Below are positions 25,284 through 37,169 of a DNA stretch of 64,000 bases, in pieces. The position numbers were made by a program, and so were the translations under genes. Each line of letters opens with the position of its first letter. Position 1 is the first letter of the stretch. Source of the DNA: Ectocarpus siliculosus (taxonomy: Eukaryota > Sar > Phaeophyceae > Ectocarpales > Ectocarpaceae). Location of the stretch: NCBI GenBank assembly GCA_000310025.1, contig FN649755.1:209495-273494 (forward strand), read 5' to 3'. Under the pieces are notes generated by a model. The model was given only the letters and a program-made list of their open reading frames with translations. It did not search any database and was not told where the DNA came from.

Positions 25284-27556
25284 ATGGCTTCCCGTCAGAG
25301 CTCGAGGGTCGTCACCCCCACGGAAAAGGTCTTGGCCCTAGAGGCTTCCCGCCAGACCGCGGCGCGTAGGGAAGCAGGTGACTCTTCGCGCGCGTCCTTC
25401 AGGGCGGCAGGCGATGGGCACGCGCAAAAGGTGATGAGCTTGGGTGGAGAAGAGACTCCGGTGCAGGGGGAGGACTCCGACGCTGAGGTGGTAGCTGTGG
25501 ACAACCCATCGAGTGCGGCTCCCGCGGGCAAGAAGAAGAAGAGAGTCTCCCCGAAGTGGAGCACGTGGTCGGACTTGACGCTGATGAAACACGGTGAGTT
25601 TGTGCGACCATCAGACAAAGCGAACATGTTGTGCTGCTGCTGTAGACTACAGACCATGCATGCACAGCTGGCACGCATATGCACTCGTTACCACCGAACA
25701 CGATGCATCATGATCGCTCATCATCATGGGGACACCTATTGTGGTAGAGTTCCTGCATAGCGTCCGGTTGTTTTGTATGTAGGACCTGTGCGTGCACTCG
25801 GTCCGAAGACTTGGCTTGTGGTGAGGTGGCGAGCTGTTGTTGGTGGATAACACAGCACAGAGCACATACATACATGCTTTTGGGTTGCAGCAGGGGTACC
25901 ACACCAGCCTATCTGTACGAGATGATGATGTTCCGCGGCGCGTTTGGTTTTGTGTGTAGGGCGGAAGTTGAAGGTGATGTGGAGAGAACATGCGTTGAGT
26001 AAGCAAAGTGCGGTGGCGAAGAACAGCTGGCGGTCACCAGCAGAAGCAAGGAAGACCGCATCAGCTCGACGATCGGTGTCTTACTTTTTTCAAATTCAAA
26101 TTTCCTGTTTCGCCGCAACAGCCGGCGCCGAGATGGGTAGGATCCCTCCCGCCTGCGTCTCTACTGCTGTACAGCAGTGGACCCGATGCCCTTGCTTGAA
26201 TGGGGGGCTTAGAACAGGAATTGTGTCTCTTACCACCCGACTGCTGTTCCTGTACAGCAGTATAACGAGAGCGGGCAGCTCTGGAGGTATGTACAGCAGT
26301 GGTTGCCGTGGCACAGGAATGTGTGGCGAAAACGTTACAGCATCCAAATTTCTATTCCACGGTGCGCCCAAGTGTGCCTGCTATTCTACTTACCACATTT
26401 GCATCCGTCCGGGTAGGTTTGTTCGGAGAGGTGTTAGGCGTCTCTTCCGAAAAGTACTCCGGCCCCATGGGCTCTTCACCGACAACTTCGCATATATTTC
26501 GTGCTTGTTAACACTATTTCTATGTCGCGGCAGCTATCAAGCACAAGACCTGGCGAGTGGCTGGCCTGACCGACAGGGTTGAAGACAGGTGGGCATTAGT
26601 CGTCGAGGACTTGAGCAAGGAGCCGTATATGAGAGTGTTCGGCAGCAAGACGGTCAAGCATTGGAAGTCGCGCTTCGACTCGCATATTCGCGCTCAAACG
26701 AAGAAAAACGAGGAGGCGGCAAAAGCATCCGGAGCAGGGAATACCTCCGCCGAAGACCTCGAGGGAGAAGAAGCCGAGCTGGTGAGAAGCTAATCGGTTA
26801 GATAACGGAGATTTGTTTGCCTGCTGTTATATACCTATATTATTCATATCAGTGTTTAGTTGACAACGATCATTCGGGGTAGCCCGCTGCCTGTATGTGA
26901 CGAGTTCGTTCAGCTGCATGCGTTCGCGAAAAACATGCAAGAAGTCAAGAAAGTCTGTATGCAAACGCGGGAATGTGCAAGTGGAGCAACGGGAGACGTG
27001 ACATTTGCTGCTGGTCTTGCCGCGCTTCCACCGTTTTGCGTCGGGTCATGTTGCTCCTTTTTCGTAGGAGAAGCTGGTGCAATTCGCGGTAGACTCCAGG
27101 GCCGGGGAGAGGGCCGACAGTCGACAGGAAAAGGCGAGGAAGGCGGGTAAGAACTTGCTTGGGCTATCAGCCATTGACATGGGCAACAGCCGGTGCGGAC
27201 CGGGAGCAGCGGCGACGACCTTCGGAGAAGCTCACGCCAGCGACGAGCGCCGGATGAGTGGTGTCATTCCCAACAGGCGACGCATGCCTGGGTTCACGCC
27301 GTCTGGTAGTGGAAGCGGCCGATCGAGCCCCGCTAACATCGGCGGTGTGGCCGGTTTCGGTGGTAGTGGTAACCCTAGCGGTAGCGGTAGCGGCCGATCC
27401 AGCCCAGATACCGCCGGTGGGGTTAGGGTTAGGGTTGTATTGACCAATTTTCTCAACTATAAAGAATTTGCTTGGAACCGTTTTTCAAACACTCACCCAG
27501 ACGTACTCTGCAAGCACGACAAAAAAGACGGAACCACTTTTCATGCAGAGGGTTAG
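25284..27556 (+). CDS. SANT/MADF-like DNA-binding-type protein, 3' end running into telomeric repeat DNA
   Basis: Exons: 25284-25593 (ATG start, CACG|GTGAGT, phase 1), 26534-26781 (after CGCGGCAG, ends CTG|GTGAGA, phase 0), 26914-26997 (or starting at 26860, also in frame), and 27068 onward (after CCTTTTTCGTAG). The N-terminal part is Ala/Arg/Ser-rich, then a basic KKKKR patch. Across the exon 1/2 junction runs WSTWSDLTLMKHAIKHKTW, and further on VFGSKTVKHWKSRFDSHI. The spacing of Trp residues in a helical context suggests a Myb/SANT- or MADF-like domain (inferred). A helical Lys/Gln-rich region follows, then a Ser-Gly repeat with two GSGSGRSSP motifs. From 27421 the frame reads telomeric repeat and stops at 27554-27556, so the native C-terminus is lost or lies elsewhere. 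A good donor (GCGG|GTAAGA at 27147) could instead end the fourth exon. Confidence 0.55.
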
Positions 27557-28206
27557 GGTTAGGGCCCCCTTTCTGTCACGTGTCACAGAAAACAGGGTTG
27601 AAGATTGAAAACAGGATCTCAGATTGAACCACTGTTTTCAAGGTGTATGTCTTGGCTTAGGGCACCCTTTTTCTCACGTGCCACAGAAAACAGGGTTAGG
27701 AGATTGAAAACAGGATCTCAGATTGAACCACTGTTTTCACGGTGTATGCCTAGGGTTAGGGTTAGGGTTAGGGTTAGGGTTAGGGCCCCCTTTTTGTCAC
27801 GTGCCACAGAAAACAGGGTTGGAAATTAAAAACAGGATCTCAGATTGAACCACTGTTTTCACGGTGTATGCCTAGGGTTAGGGCCCCCTTTCTGTCACGT
27901 GTCACAGAAAACAGGGTTGGAGATTGAAAACAGGATCTCAGATTGAACCACTGGGTTAGGGCCCCCTTTCTGTCACGTGTCACAGAAAACAAGGTTGAAG
28001 ATTGAAAACAGGATCTCAGATTGAACCACTGTTTTCAAGGTGTATGTCTTGGCTAAGGGACCCCTTTTTCTCACGTGTCACAGAAAACAGGGTTGGAGAT
28101 TGAAAACAGGATCTCAGATTGAACCACTGGGTTAGGGCCCCCTTTCTGTCACGTGTAAACAGAAAACAAGGTTGAAGATTGAAAACAGGATGTCAGAAAA
28201 AACCAC
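27421..28206 (+). repeat. TTAGGG-containing subtelomere-like tandem array
   Basis: About seven copies of an 80-120 bp unit lie in a row. Each unit has (TTAGGG)n, then GCCCCCTTTCTGTCACGTG, a CACAGAAAACAGGGTTG segment, AACAGGATCTCAGATTGAAC and usually CACTGTTTTCA-GGTGTATG. The TTAGGG count per unit varies. The longest run, at about 27752-27786, has five to six. TTAGGG is the telomere repeat of brown algae. The G-rich strand reads left to right, so a chromosome end of this polarity would point right, towards the gap. Confidence 0.9.
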
Positions 28207-29100
28207 NNNNNNNNNNNNNNNNNNNNNNNNNNNNNNNNNNNNNNNNNNNNNNNNNNNNNNNNNNNNNNNNNNNNNNNNNNNNNNNNNNNNNNNNNNNNNN
28301 NNNNNNNNNNNNNNNNNNNNNNNNNNNNNNNNNNNNNNNNNNNNNNNNNNNNNNNNNNNNNNNNNNNNNNNNNNNNNNNNNNNNNNNNNNNNNNNNNNNN
28401 NNNNNNNNNNNNNNNNNNNNNNNNNNNNNNNNNNNNNNNNNNNNNNNNNNNNNNNNNNNNNNNNNNNNNNNNNNNNNNNNNNNNNNNNNNNNNNNNNNNN
28501 NNNNNNNNNNNNNNNNNNNNNNNNNNNNNNNNNNNNNNNNNNNNNNNNNNNNNNNNNNNNNNNNNNNNNNNNNNNNNNNNNNNNNNNNNNNNNNNNNNNN
28601 NNNNNNNNNNNNNNNNNNNNNNNNNNNNNNNNNNNNNNNNNNNNNNNNNNNNNNNNNNNNNNNNNNNNNNNNNNNNNNNNNNNNNNNNNNNNNNNNNNNN
28701 NNNNNNNNNNNNNNNNNNNNNNNNNNNNNNNNNNNNNNNNNNNNNNNNNNNNNNNNNNNNNNNNNNNNNNNNNNNNNNNNNNNNNNNNNNNNNNNNNNNN
28801 NNNNNNNNNNNNNNNNNNNNNNNNNNNNNNNNNNNNNNNNNNNNNNNNNNNNNNNNNNNNNNNNNNNNNNNNNNNNNNNNNNNNNNNNNNNNNNNNNNNN
28901 NNNNNNNNNNNNNNNNNNNNNNNNNNNNNNNNNNNNNNNNNNNNNNNNNNNNNNNNNNNNNNNNNNNNNNNNNNNNNNNNNNNNNNNNNNNNNNNNNNNN
29001 NNNNNNNNNNNNNNNNNNNNNNNNNNNNNNNNNNNNNNNNNNNNNNNNNNNNNNNNNNNNNNNNNNNNNNNNNNNNNNNNNNNNNNNNNNNNNNNNNNNN
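28207..29100. other. Assembly gap (894 N)
   Basis: The run of N starts inside the telomere-like array and ends inside an LRR-type intron/exon block, so the two flanks are unrelated in content. Open frames reported through the gap are meaningless. Confidence 1.
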
Positions 29101-29138
29101 CGATCACACCTTGTTTCTTGCGCTTAATGTTTGTGGAG

Positions 29139-29212
29139 GTTCCACCCCTACATGGCTGGGATGCGCAAATTGTGAGGGCTTCGGCTCAACGACATCTAGC
29201 TTGTCGGCGAGA
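29139..29212 (+). pseudogene. Decayed LRR exon 1
   Basis: It aligns with the intact exon at 40326-40397 (TTCCA(C/T)CCCTACATG(G/T)CTGGGAT). It lacks four bases in the middle, so the frame is broken. The donor is GCGAGA instead of GTGAGA, and the acceptor is GGAG instead of GCAG. It is probably not spliced productively. Confidence 0.7.
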
Positions 29213-30001
29213 AAGGAGGAAAAACATTAGTCGTCATATTCAGTTTGTCCAACAGCGGCCCTGGCAGGACATGTGCTACGACTACGGAATGGCATCATTC
29301 CATATCTGCCGCAGTGGTGTATTGTGGAGTATGCGTGACTGCACCATTTTTTTCGTGCCTAGGGTTAGCCGTGTACGGAGATGGCAATCGGCCCTTGCGA
29401 ATCAATTACTTGGCTTATGACTGGCCATGATAGCTGTATACCCCGAGCATGTAGAAATGGAATGAATGTAGACCGTTGCATTTCACTTTCCGAACATCGG
29501 TTCGGGGAACATGTATCAGTTACGTCCGTCGAAAGGCACCCAAAACAATGCACACAATACACGTTCATGTTCACGAGCATACGTAGCGCAAATCGCGTGT
29601 GCACGGGGTTTCAAGAAAAAGTGATCCACAGATGACTTTGTTAGATGGTGTCTTCGACCTTTGCTTGCCTGGTTCCAGCTGTTTGCGACCTCTTCAACCA
29701 GTTTGCGCTTTGAAGTACACTGCACCTACATTGCGACCAAGCGTTTCTGCAGGAACCTGGCGAAAAGCAGGGTCAAACTCTAACCAGTAGTAAGGTGTTC
29801 TTTTTTCCGACAGACTCTCATGATGTTTCATGCAGCAGAGTTATCGGTGAAGACCATTGAGGAAAACTGGTTGCGTATTTAGACTATTAACAACGCGTTA
29901 CCAGACCAAAGTGCACGTCACGCTAAACGTAGTCTGTGTTAGCCTTCCGGTGCCGTGCGACCGCTCCTTGTTGGATGCTGCTTCGATGGTTCAAAATTCA
30001 G

Positions 30002-30073
30002 GACACGTCCCCAAGGAGCTAGGCGACTTGGAGAACCTTCGAGAGCTTTATTTGCACAACAATAGTCTAACAG
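30002..30073 (+). CDS. LRR exon 2 (72 nt, phase 1-1, intact)
   Basis: It is flanked by AAATTCAG and GTGCGG. After the two leading bases it encodes HVPKELGDLENLRELYLHNN followed by SLT and one shared base. This is a plant-type 24-residue LRR (x-V-P-x-x-L-G-x-L-x-x-L-x-x-L-x-L-x-x-N-x-L-T-G). Both ends are phase 1, so it can be added or skipped without changing frame. Its paralogue is 41231-41302. Confidence 0.8.
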
Positions 30074-31211
30074 GTGCGGGTGGCAACACAGGCTGTAGTC
30101 CGGGATTTACATCCACTCGTTGTCCTAGAGAGAGGTATCGACAAACACGGACGTTATTCTCACGCTTTCGACAAGGTTGCTGTACAAACAAATTGTCAAG
30201 TCTGCGGGCTCGCCTCAATTTTTATAGTTTTAGAGCCCCTCGGTCGCTCAGCTTCGGTGGAATAGGCCTATCGGAAGGAAAATGTCACTGTCGTGGGATA
30301 TTGGCGGCTTGCAAAATTTGAAACGTGTCCAACTTCAACCTTCCGTCTGTCGTGCCCACGCGGGAGAGGTGATCCCAAAACTGAGCATGGTCCTGTTGTC
30401 CATTCCTACTACCGTGTGCTGGTTGATACCCAGCTCGAGCGCCGCATGTTGGTTGGAAGCGCCCCATCATTCGGCAATCAATCCTGCGCACGCAGCCAAG
30501 CATGAAGTCAGAAATTGGCGTGATAAGGCATTGTGACGGCCTGTTCGCATTGCCACAGGGAGTCACCTCATCTGTACTTTAAGAGACCGGGAAAAAAACG
30601 TATCCTCGTCGACAACGGTCTCGGGGCAGCCACCTGATTCTGGGAACGACCTAGCACTCGCCATACTCTGCGTTGTGCGCCAACTCCCCAAGGGATAGAT
30701 TAATCACCACCTCCTATGTAGCCTGCAGATGTTGCGTGTTGTCCCACAGAATGCCGGCGACCCTTGTGTTGAGCCTTTCCAAAACGTTTTGCTCTGTCGG
30801 AGCGTGTCATACTACACCACACGCATACTATCAACTGTACCTACACATGCGTTCTTCCCCGAGCCCTCTCCGGTCTCCTGCTGACACCCGGAACAGGCTT
30901 AGAATAGCTGGGTCTGCGTTGACCCTGGCCCTCTAATAGTCTGCTGATGCTGCGAAGAAACGAGGCCAGTGCAGCATTACCCCCTGTCTGGGAGATGTTG
31001 GCCTCGCGCGTCCTAGGTTAAAGTGTGCAGATGACGCGATCCAACAACGTACCTCTTGCAACCGTCACCACGCTCTCTTGCACCCACGAATATCGCACCA
31101 GGGTGGGTACGTACGGGTTTCAGTCCTCGATCGCAGACCTGTCTATGCGGTGTTTTTTTCAAAGAACCTTAACCGCTTATTTTTCTGACCACCAACACCC
31201 TGCTTGTGCAG

Positions 31212-31313
31212 GAGTCATCCCGACGGAGCTGGCAAACTTGAGTGCTCTTTCGGAGTTCGAGTTTGGAAACAACGGACTGAAGACGTTCTTGCGCCGTGGC
31301 GACAAGCTTACCG
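31212..31313 (+). CDS. LRR exon 3 (102 nt, phase 1-1, open, with 30-nt insertion)
   Basis: After CTTGTGCAG the exon reads VIPTELANLSALSEFEFGNN, then GLKTFLRRGDKLT, and ends CCG|GTGAGT. It is a normal LRR up to the Asn-Asn-x-Leu position, with ten extra codons before the terminal Lys-Leu-Thr-Gly. The frame and both phases are preserved. The corresponding exon is absent in copy B near 42960. Confidence 0.7.
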
Positions 31314-32429
31314 GTGAGTGCAAAGCAAGGAGAAATACACACATTAACGAATTGGGAATGCCAATGGTGATTGCGAGCACAGACGTGGAGGACACCACGC
31401 CTTGTACACTCGTTATGAGGAACACATCGCACTCAGCAGCCCGCCAGCTATCTCCATTAAGTTGCAGCTCTTGTGAAACACCAGCCGTTCCCATCATAAT
31501 AAGGATAGGACCCTCAGTGTTTGATCAAGTACAAAATACTGTGCATGGTTCATCAGACCGAATTTGGTACGGATTCCGCCAGGATCGGTACTGAGACTTG
31601 TTCTCACTTTCCCACCGGCAAGTGCACTGCTTATCTAACCAGGCTCTTGCCCGTGTCTGAGTACCTTGGGGTTGGTTCTATCCTTGGGGGATTCGCGTTG
31701 AAACAAAGTATTATTTGGCAATCGCCATGTCAACCACGTCGCGAATAGTGCAACGCAAGTTGACCAATGACATAATTTGCACTCCAGATTTGGGGTTTAT
31801 TGGATCCCCGATATGTCATTTCGTCCTCGTCATCGCTTGATGAAAATTGGTCGCAGGCCTCAGGAAAGGTCTACGAATCATTCTCTTCGACTTCGTCGAT
31901 AATGTTGCCCTTCTGCGTCCTCGCTATTTCTTATTTGTATTAAACCGAAGTCGTTGATATTCTCCCGGTATGTCTCTCACGATGCGACGGACAGCGATAT
32001 TCGGTTGGTAATTCATAGTCTTCTTTTGGTGTCTGTGTCGAGTATCCCTGACCACAGTATTTAAACGTTTTCGTCGCTGTTCGCCTATTGAAAAATACTT
32101 CTATGCCGGATGAGGTACCCTACGTTTGGGATAAGGGACGTTGGTGTCGACCGTGCCCCCCGTTGATTTTGTAGGGATTTTGTTTTTTTGTGTTTTCCAC
32201 AGAGATCTGATGAGAAGTTCCTAATGACCAAGGCCACAAGGGGATGGCATGGGCTTGTGATTCCCTCTTATATCAGATGCAAATCTGACTTGGCGATTCC
32301 TGACTCGTGCACCATCCCTACGACCGAAAGTTCACCCCCAAGAAACTCGTCTTACAGTCCTCTCTTGACCCTACTTCTCCGGCAGGAGGACCGGCAAAGG
32401 GCGAGGGGCTTGATTCGTGGAGGGAACGA
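31314..32429. other. Intron-like or intergenic sequence after the LRR block
   Basis: A frame at 31521-31748 has no support. The sequence lies between the last LRR exon of copy A and the start of the coiled-coil gene. It is unclear whether it is an intron joining the two or a true intergenic region. The coding frame of the next gene is open upstream of its proposed ATG to about 32307. Confidence 0.45.
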
Positions 32430-35400
32430 ATGGGGCGCAACCCGAAGACGACACCGCAGACACTCACGGGCGATAAAAAGGAGGAGGACGCTCCCGCACC
32501 TCGAACCTCTCCCCCTCCGGTCTTGCTACCGCAGCAGCAGCAGATTGACGCGGGCGACGAAACCGAGGAGGATGCCCCGGTGCCGCTTGGCTCCCCCAAC
32601 TCGAGGGAGGTGGTGGTGGAGGAACGCGTGCGTTCTCCGGAACATGCTTCCCTGTCCCCAGGGAAGGCAGAAGAAGTGGACCCGATGGTCAGAGCGCAGT
32701 TTTCGTCCTCTGCAGGGCTAGGTCCACTCATCAGGGAGAACCCTGAAGCTCTGGAGGACATCCAACGGGTCATTGAGGCAACAACCGTTAGAAGCATTCA
32801 TCCCGATGATGAGCTTAGCGACATACAGAGTCGCCGGAACCTCGGTACGTTGGTGACCATGTCAACGGCGCTAGGCGAGGTTGCGGTGAGTCCTTTGCAT
32901 GATGCGATTCCCTCAGGATGCGGCAGAAATGGCTAGAACAGCGTTGCGATGAGGAATCGATGTCGAATATGCAATGTGGTTAGTCGGGTAATCGCCCAAA
33001 ACGCAATGCTGCCCGTGTGCGCAGCTGAAGCATACCGAGGACATGAGCGTCCGGCGGAAGGAGCTGGCCTTGCCTCCGTTTTCTAAAGAATACTACTCCG
33101 CCGTCAGAAGTGGTCTATGTCAGGCGTACCTCGCCGCCAGCGTCATCGACAGTAACTGGGTGTCCACGAGCAAGACCGGCGGCATGGGCAAGGTGGGCGC
33201 CGCCTTAGGATCTGAGCCTACGGACTCGCGTATCCTGCACTGTCTATAATCGCAGTGTTCATGGAATGCTCTCTTCCAGTCATTTGAAGCCCCACTGTTT
33301 TCTTTGCTATTTCAGGTAGGAGCGGCCTTGAAGCTGATGTCGGGCGCCGTTCCTTTGATCGGTGGACTGCCCAAACTAGCAGGCAAAGCGTTGGAGGCTG
33401 GAGACACCTATCTCCAAACTCGGCGACTGGTAAAGGTGCGTCTGGCGTACGACGTACTTGGTTGAATGCTGGATTGCCGTGCGCGATGCTAGACACGACT
33501 CGTACACCCACCCTCTCAAAACGAGTATGAACAACACCTACGTCCACATTCGATACTTGGCAGATCACGGCTATGGCTCCTGACACGGTGGAGTGTTGCT
33601 CTCTGGCGAGAAGGTTGGCCCTTCAACTAACCGACGGTCTCAGAAACAACGCCAGCGCCACGGACGACGATAACAACCAAGTTTGGGTGAACACCACGGC
33701 GGGCATGAACGGTGCGGTGGGAAAGAAGGACTGAATATCACAGCTCCGTTCGGATCGACCAGTCAAATCTCTTGTTCGTCACTGGAGATCGCAGGCGCAT
33801 GGCTGCATGTTGAGATGTTTAAATTAATCGAAATGTGCCGTCATGTGGACTCTCCTGTTGTCCTTCGGGGTTGGAGTACATTTCCACCTATCGCCAGCGA
33901 AAGTACAAACGCACTGCCCCGAGCGCAGAAGAGCGCCAACTGTCCACGCACCAACTTTCTAACCTTTATTGACTGTGGCAACGATATTGTTTTGTGTTTC
34001 TCAGGCGGGTCTGGATGTGGCCGAGGCGCAGATATGATGCCTGGGGACATGAGCGAAGAGGACGTCTTTAAATACTTGCTTGAAGAGGTGACCGCCTACG
34101 AACGAAACGACCATGTAAGTCCATGAAACACGACATAGGACATAGGCATGGTTATTGTTGGCCGTTGTGTGGCCAAACCGTCGTCTACCCTAAGGAGGTT
34201 TCAACATGGGAAATGTCTTCCAGAAAGAAGAACGATACCGCTCTAATCATGTCGACTATGATCCCCTTTCTTTCCTTCAGGGCGGGAAGCGACTGGGCAA
34301 GAAGCACCTTCGCAAGCTGTTGAAAGCTATTCAGGGAGGTTGCCTTGACGGCTCAAATGGCACCGTACAAAAGGTGAGGACTCGCATGTGTTCCGGCCAC
34401 AAGGTGTATGTCGTCTGTGGTTGCATTGTTCCTTGTGGGTTCTTGGCCCGTCGCGTAGCTTTTGCAGCTGATCCGTATTGCCGAGTGAGGGACGGGAACA
34501 TTGACACCAGTCTCCGTAAAGGCTGGAGGGCTTTCGACTCTAGCGGGGCACACGCTATTGGCACAGACGTATCGTGATTGGAAGGAAACGGTTCCATCAA
34601 GACCCTCCATGACACAATAATCGACAATTTTTTTCGGCTTGGACACGGTGTTCGTGTTGTTCACCTGTGATCAGATCAAGATCCTTCTACTGGAGATTCT
34701 TCCCGAGGCTGATGATAAACCCGCCGCAACGCCCGGCACGCCGAAGGAAGTGATGGTCCGATCTCCGCCTGCTGGGGCGGCCGCCCACGACAGCGGGTTG
34801 CCCTCAAGGGCAGAGTTTGCCGCCATACAGGCAGAGTTAGCAGCCTTGAAATCCGCCAAGGACAAGCAACAAGCGGAGCTGGAAGAGCAGCAAGCAAAAC
34901 TCGTAGCAGTGGAGTCCGTCAAGGAAAAGCAGCAAGCTGAGCTGGAAGCTCTCAAGTCCGGCAGGCGACAGCAGAAAGCAGAGCTGGAAGGGTTGGCGTC
35001 CGCCAAGGATGAGCTCGAGCGCAAGGTGAAAAGCTACCGACTGCGCATGCAAAGGCAACTGTATGTTTGCGTGCTGAGCTATAGATTTCGGGCATTCAGC
35101 GTATTCTGAGTCGAGTGTCAACACGAAAAATAGCTTGGCGGATAACCTGCAAACTTTTCTCCCTCGCGATCAGGAAGCACTCTTCTCGTCGTGTCTGTTC
35201 AACTACACAGGTGAAAAAACTGGAGGAACATGTCCCAGAGCTCGACAGTGAGCCGGACGATGATGTGGATTTCGGTGAGTCAACTTGCTGTTGTGTTGCC
35301 ACCACCTTCATCAGTGTAAGAAATCTACGGGCACGGCCGAGAACAGCACCTCCACCATTCCCAGGTTACTGAGCCGCTAGGTTGCCATCCCGCATCGTTC

Positions 35401-36915
35401 TCTTCTTGTGTGTTTTCACCACCGATGACAGGGGGTGAGCTGGCTCTCAGGCGAAGGGTGGCTGTATCAGAGACGGCGAAAGGGTTTTTGGACAGAGCTC
35501 GAGATAGAGGTGAGCCGACGGTCGACAACCATGGTCATCGTGTCCTCCAACATGGGAATGGGTGTTGGGTGGAAACGGCTGTTCTACGTAGTCATCTTGG
35601 TACGGGACAAGGGCCGAGTACGCGGACCTATAGCTGAGGGTGTATTTGCTGTTGTTTGGGGAACGAGTCTTTCAGTCGTCTTCGTGAAGAAGCCTTCTGA
35701 AGGGGACAATCACAAGAATCTGGCGCTAGTTCCCGGCGGTCTGAGATTCCAATCCTGTATCACGACTGCCCACGAAATAATGGCGCTGTTGTTTCCCACA
35801 CGGGCTCTGTTCCACGTGCACTGAGTCACGCAATCAAGCCAACGTGCGCCCGGCTACTTCTTGCGCATTCACCCTGTGCGATTGCTCCGCTCCCCCGCCC
35901 GAACCGCCCACCCCACCGTTGGATTTCTGCGGGTGATTTCGAACAAGAACTTGTGGCAGAGAGACTTCTGGCGCGCTTACCCCTTTCATGTGTGTGATTT
36001 CTCTGTTGCTGTGTATCAGCGGCGAGAGCGGCTGATCACCATCCGGTGACTGTCTCCGAACAAAGAGAGTTCGAGGCACTGCAGAATGAAAAGCACCGTG
36101 AACACGAAGCGAGATTGAGAGAGCTTGAAGGACAGATCAGTAAGGCCACCATACGAAAGGGTGAGTCGCCTCGGCTGTTCACCCTTTGTTTTTTGCTCCG
36201 CTCTGGTTGGCAAATGTACTGTAGACGAGCACGCTTCTCTCGTTCTGGTTTGGTGATGAATGCTGAGGACGTCATGCTGTGTTGAAAGTCTCTTGCACAC
36301 GTTTACCCAAGAGCTCTTCTCCCATCTCACAGCTGGTCATGCACTGACTCACGGATGCACGTGGTACTGTCAAGGACCGTCTGCTTGCCCATGTCAACTA
36401 CTTTTACTTCTACGAACGTCTGACTTGTTTGTTGTTCATGGCTGTAGCTAAATTTTCCCACGCCTCCTATCGCCTCCTATCGTTCTGTTTCATTCCACGT
36501 CTGGCATACCTTAGAAGTAGGTTTGCGAGTTACTCCAAAAGCATGGTTGGGCAATTTCTCTTCAACATCAAAACGAATTGCTTGGGTTCTCGGAGTGTCG
36601 TCACCCACAAGACGCCATGACGAGATGTCTGCTCTGTCTGGGGTTCTCCCGTTGTTCTTTTGGCCTTCATCTCAGGACGTCGATGACCCTCCATTCGCGC
36701 GCGCGGGAGAGCGGACAAATACCCTACAACAGGGCGTGATCGCCGCTTATAAAGCTTCGGCTCGAATTGTCTCCTTGCTGTGGCGTTTGCGGCTGGCGCA
36801 TGGTTCCATGGTGCCATCCATCGCCATGACCGAGGGAGACGTCAACCAGATGCTGTTGTTTCCACGTACCGTGGCACGAGGAAGAGGCGGAGGAAATCGC
36901 AACAGAGAGCGCTGA
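32430..36915 (+). CDS. Eleven-exon coiled-coil protein of about 709 residues, unknown function
   Basis: Exons: 32430-32885, 33025-33192, 33316-33435, 33564-33711, 34005-34114, 34281-34373, 34675-35025, 35211-35274, 35432-35509, 36020-36160 and 36515-36915. Every junction is GT-AG and all phases match (0,0,0,1,0,0,0,1,1,1), which gives 2130 nt without a stop. The N-terminus is Pro/Glu-rich. Exon 3 has a Gly/Ala-rich hydrophobic stretch (VGAALKLMSGAVPLIGGLPK) followed by a helical segment with TVECCSLARRLALQLTDGL. Exon 7 is a coiled coil with repeats of KQQAELE (about residues 395-480). Exons 8-10 are charged and helical. I recognise no named family. The frame is open about 40 codons upstream of the ATG chosen, so an upstream exon is possible. 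The last exon overlaps another plausible frame (see 36753-37169), so the C-terminus is uncertain. It lies between two halves of the LRR array and may belong to the same transcription unit. Confidence 0.6.
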
Positions 36916-37169
36916 ATCGAAACGGTTGTGTTGCGTTATTGTTTCTATTGGCGTTGGTTGTCTCTGCCTACCTGGGAATATGCAACTTTCGATCGGATTA
37001 CTGTTTGGTTGGTTTCTCGACGCCCGTTCTAGTCGTTGGTACCAGCTTGTGCGAAGTAGGAGTATCCCCGACACCCGAAGATCTGGGTGCACCGGTATGG
37101 ATACGGCTTGGTGAGAATCCCCGCGTGAGACCTTTCCGGCGTGGAGGGGTAGCAAGGAATATAGATTGA
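36753..37169 (+). other. Alternative reading frame with a membrane-spanning segment
   Basis: This frame encodes a strongly basic stretch (TRKRRRKSQQRALNRN) directly followed by CVALLFLLALVVSAYLGICN, a textbook transmembrane helix with a positive cytoplasmic flank. It then has about 60 more residues to a stop. It overlaps the last exon of the coiled-coil gene in a different frame. A donor-like CTGG|GTGCAC at about 37086 ends in phase 1, the phase required by the LRR exons further right. It could be an alternative exon giving a membrane-anchored coiled-coil/LRR receptor, or chance. Confidence 0.3.

Larger units (their letters stand above)
29101..31211 (+). repeat. Duplicated LRR block, copy A (paralogous to 40300-42975)
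   Basis: Exons, introns and flanks align in order with the region starting near 40300. Shared landmarks are the intron start with GGCCCTGGCAGGACATG, the GATGGCAATCGG(C/T)CCTT segment, the GACACGT(C/T)CCCAAGGAGCTAGG exon, the CCCGGAACAGGCTT segment and the GCAGCATT(A/T)CCCCCTGTCTGGGAGA segment. The left end is cut by the assembly gap. Confidence 0.85.

Noticed and set aside
28172-29420. Long open frames of 300-413 codons across the middle of the window
   Set aside because: They run through the N gap and contain only unknown residues. Only the short flanks are sequence.
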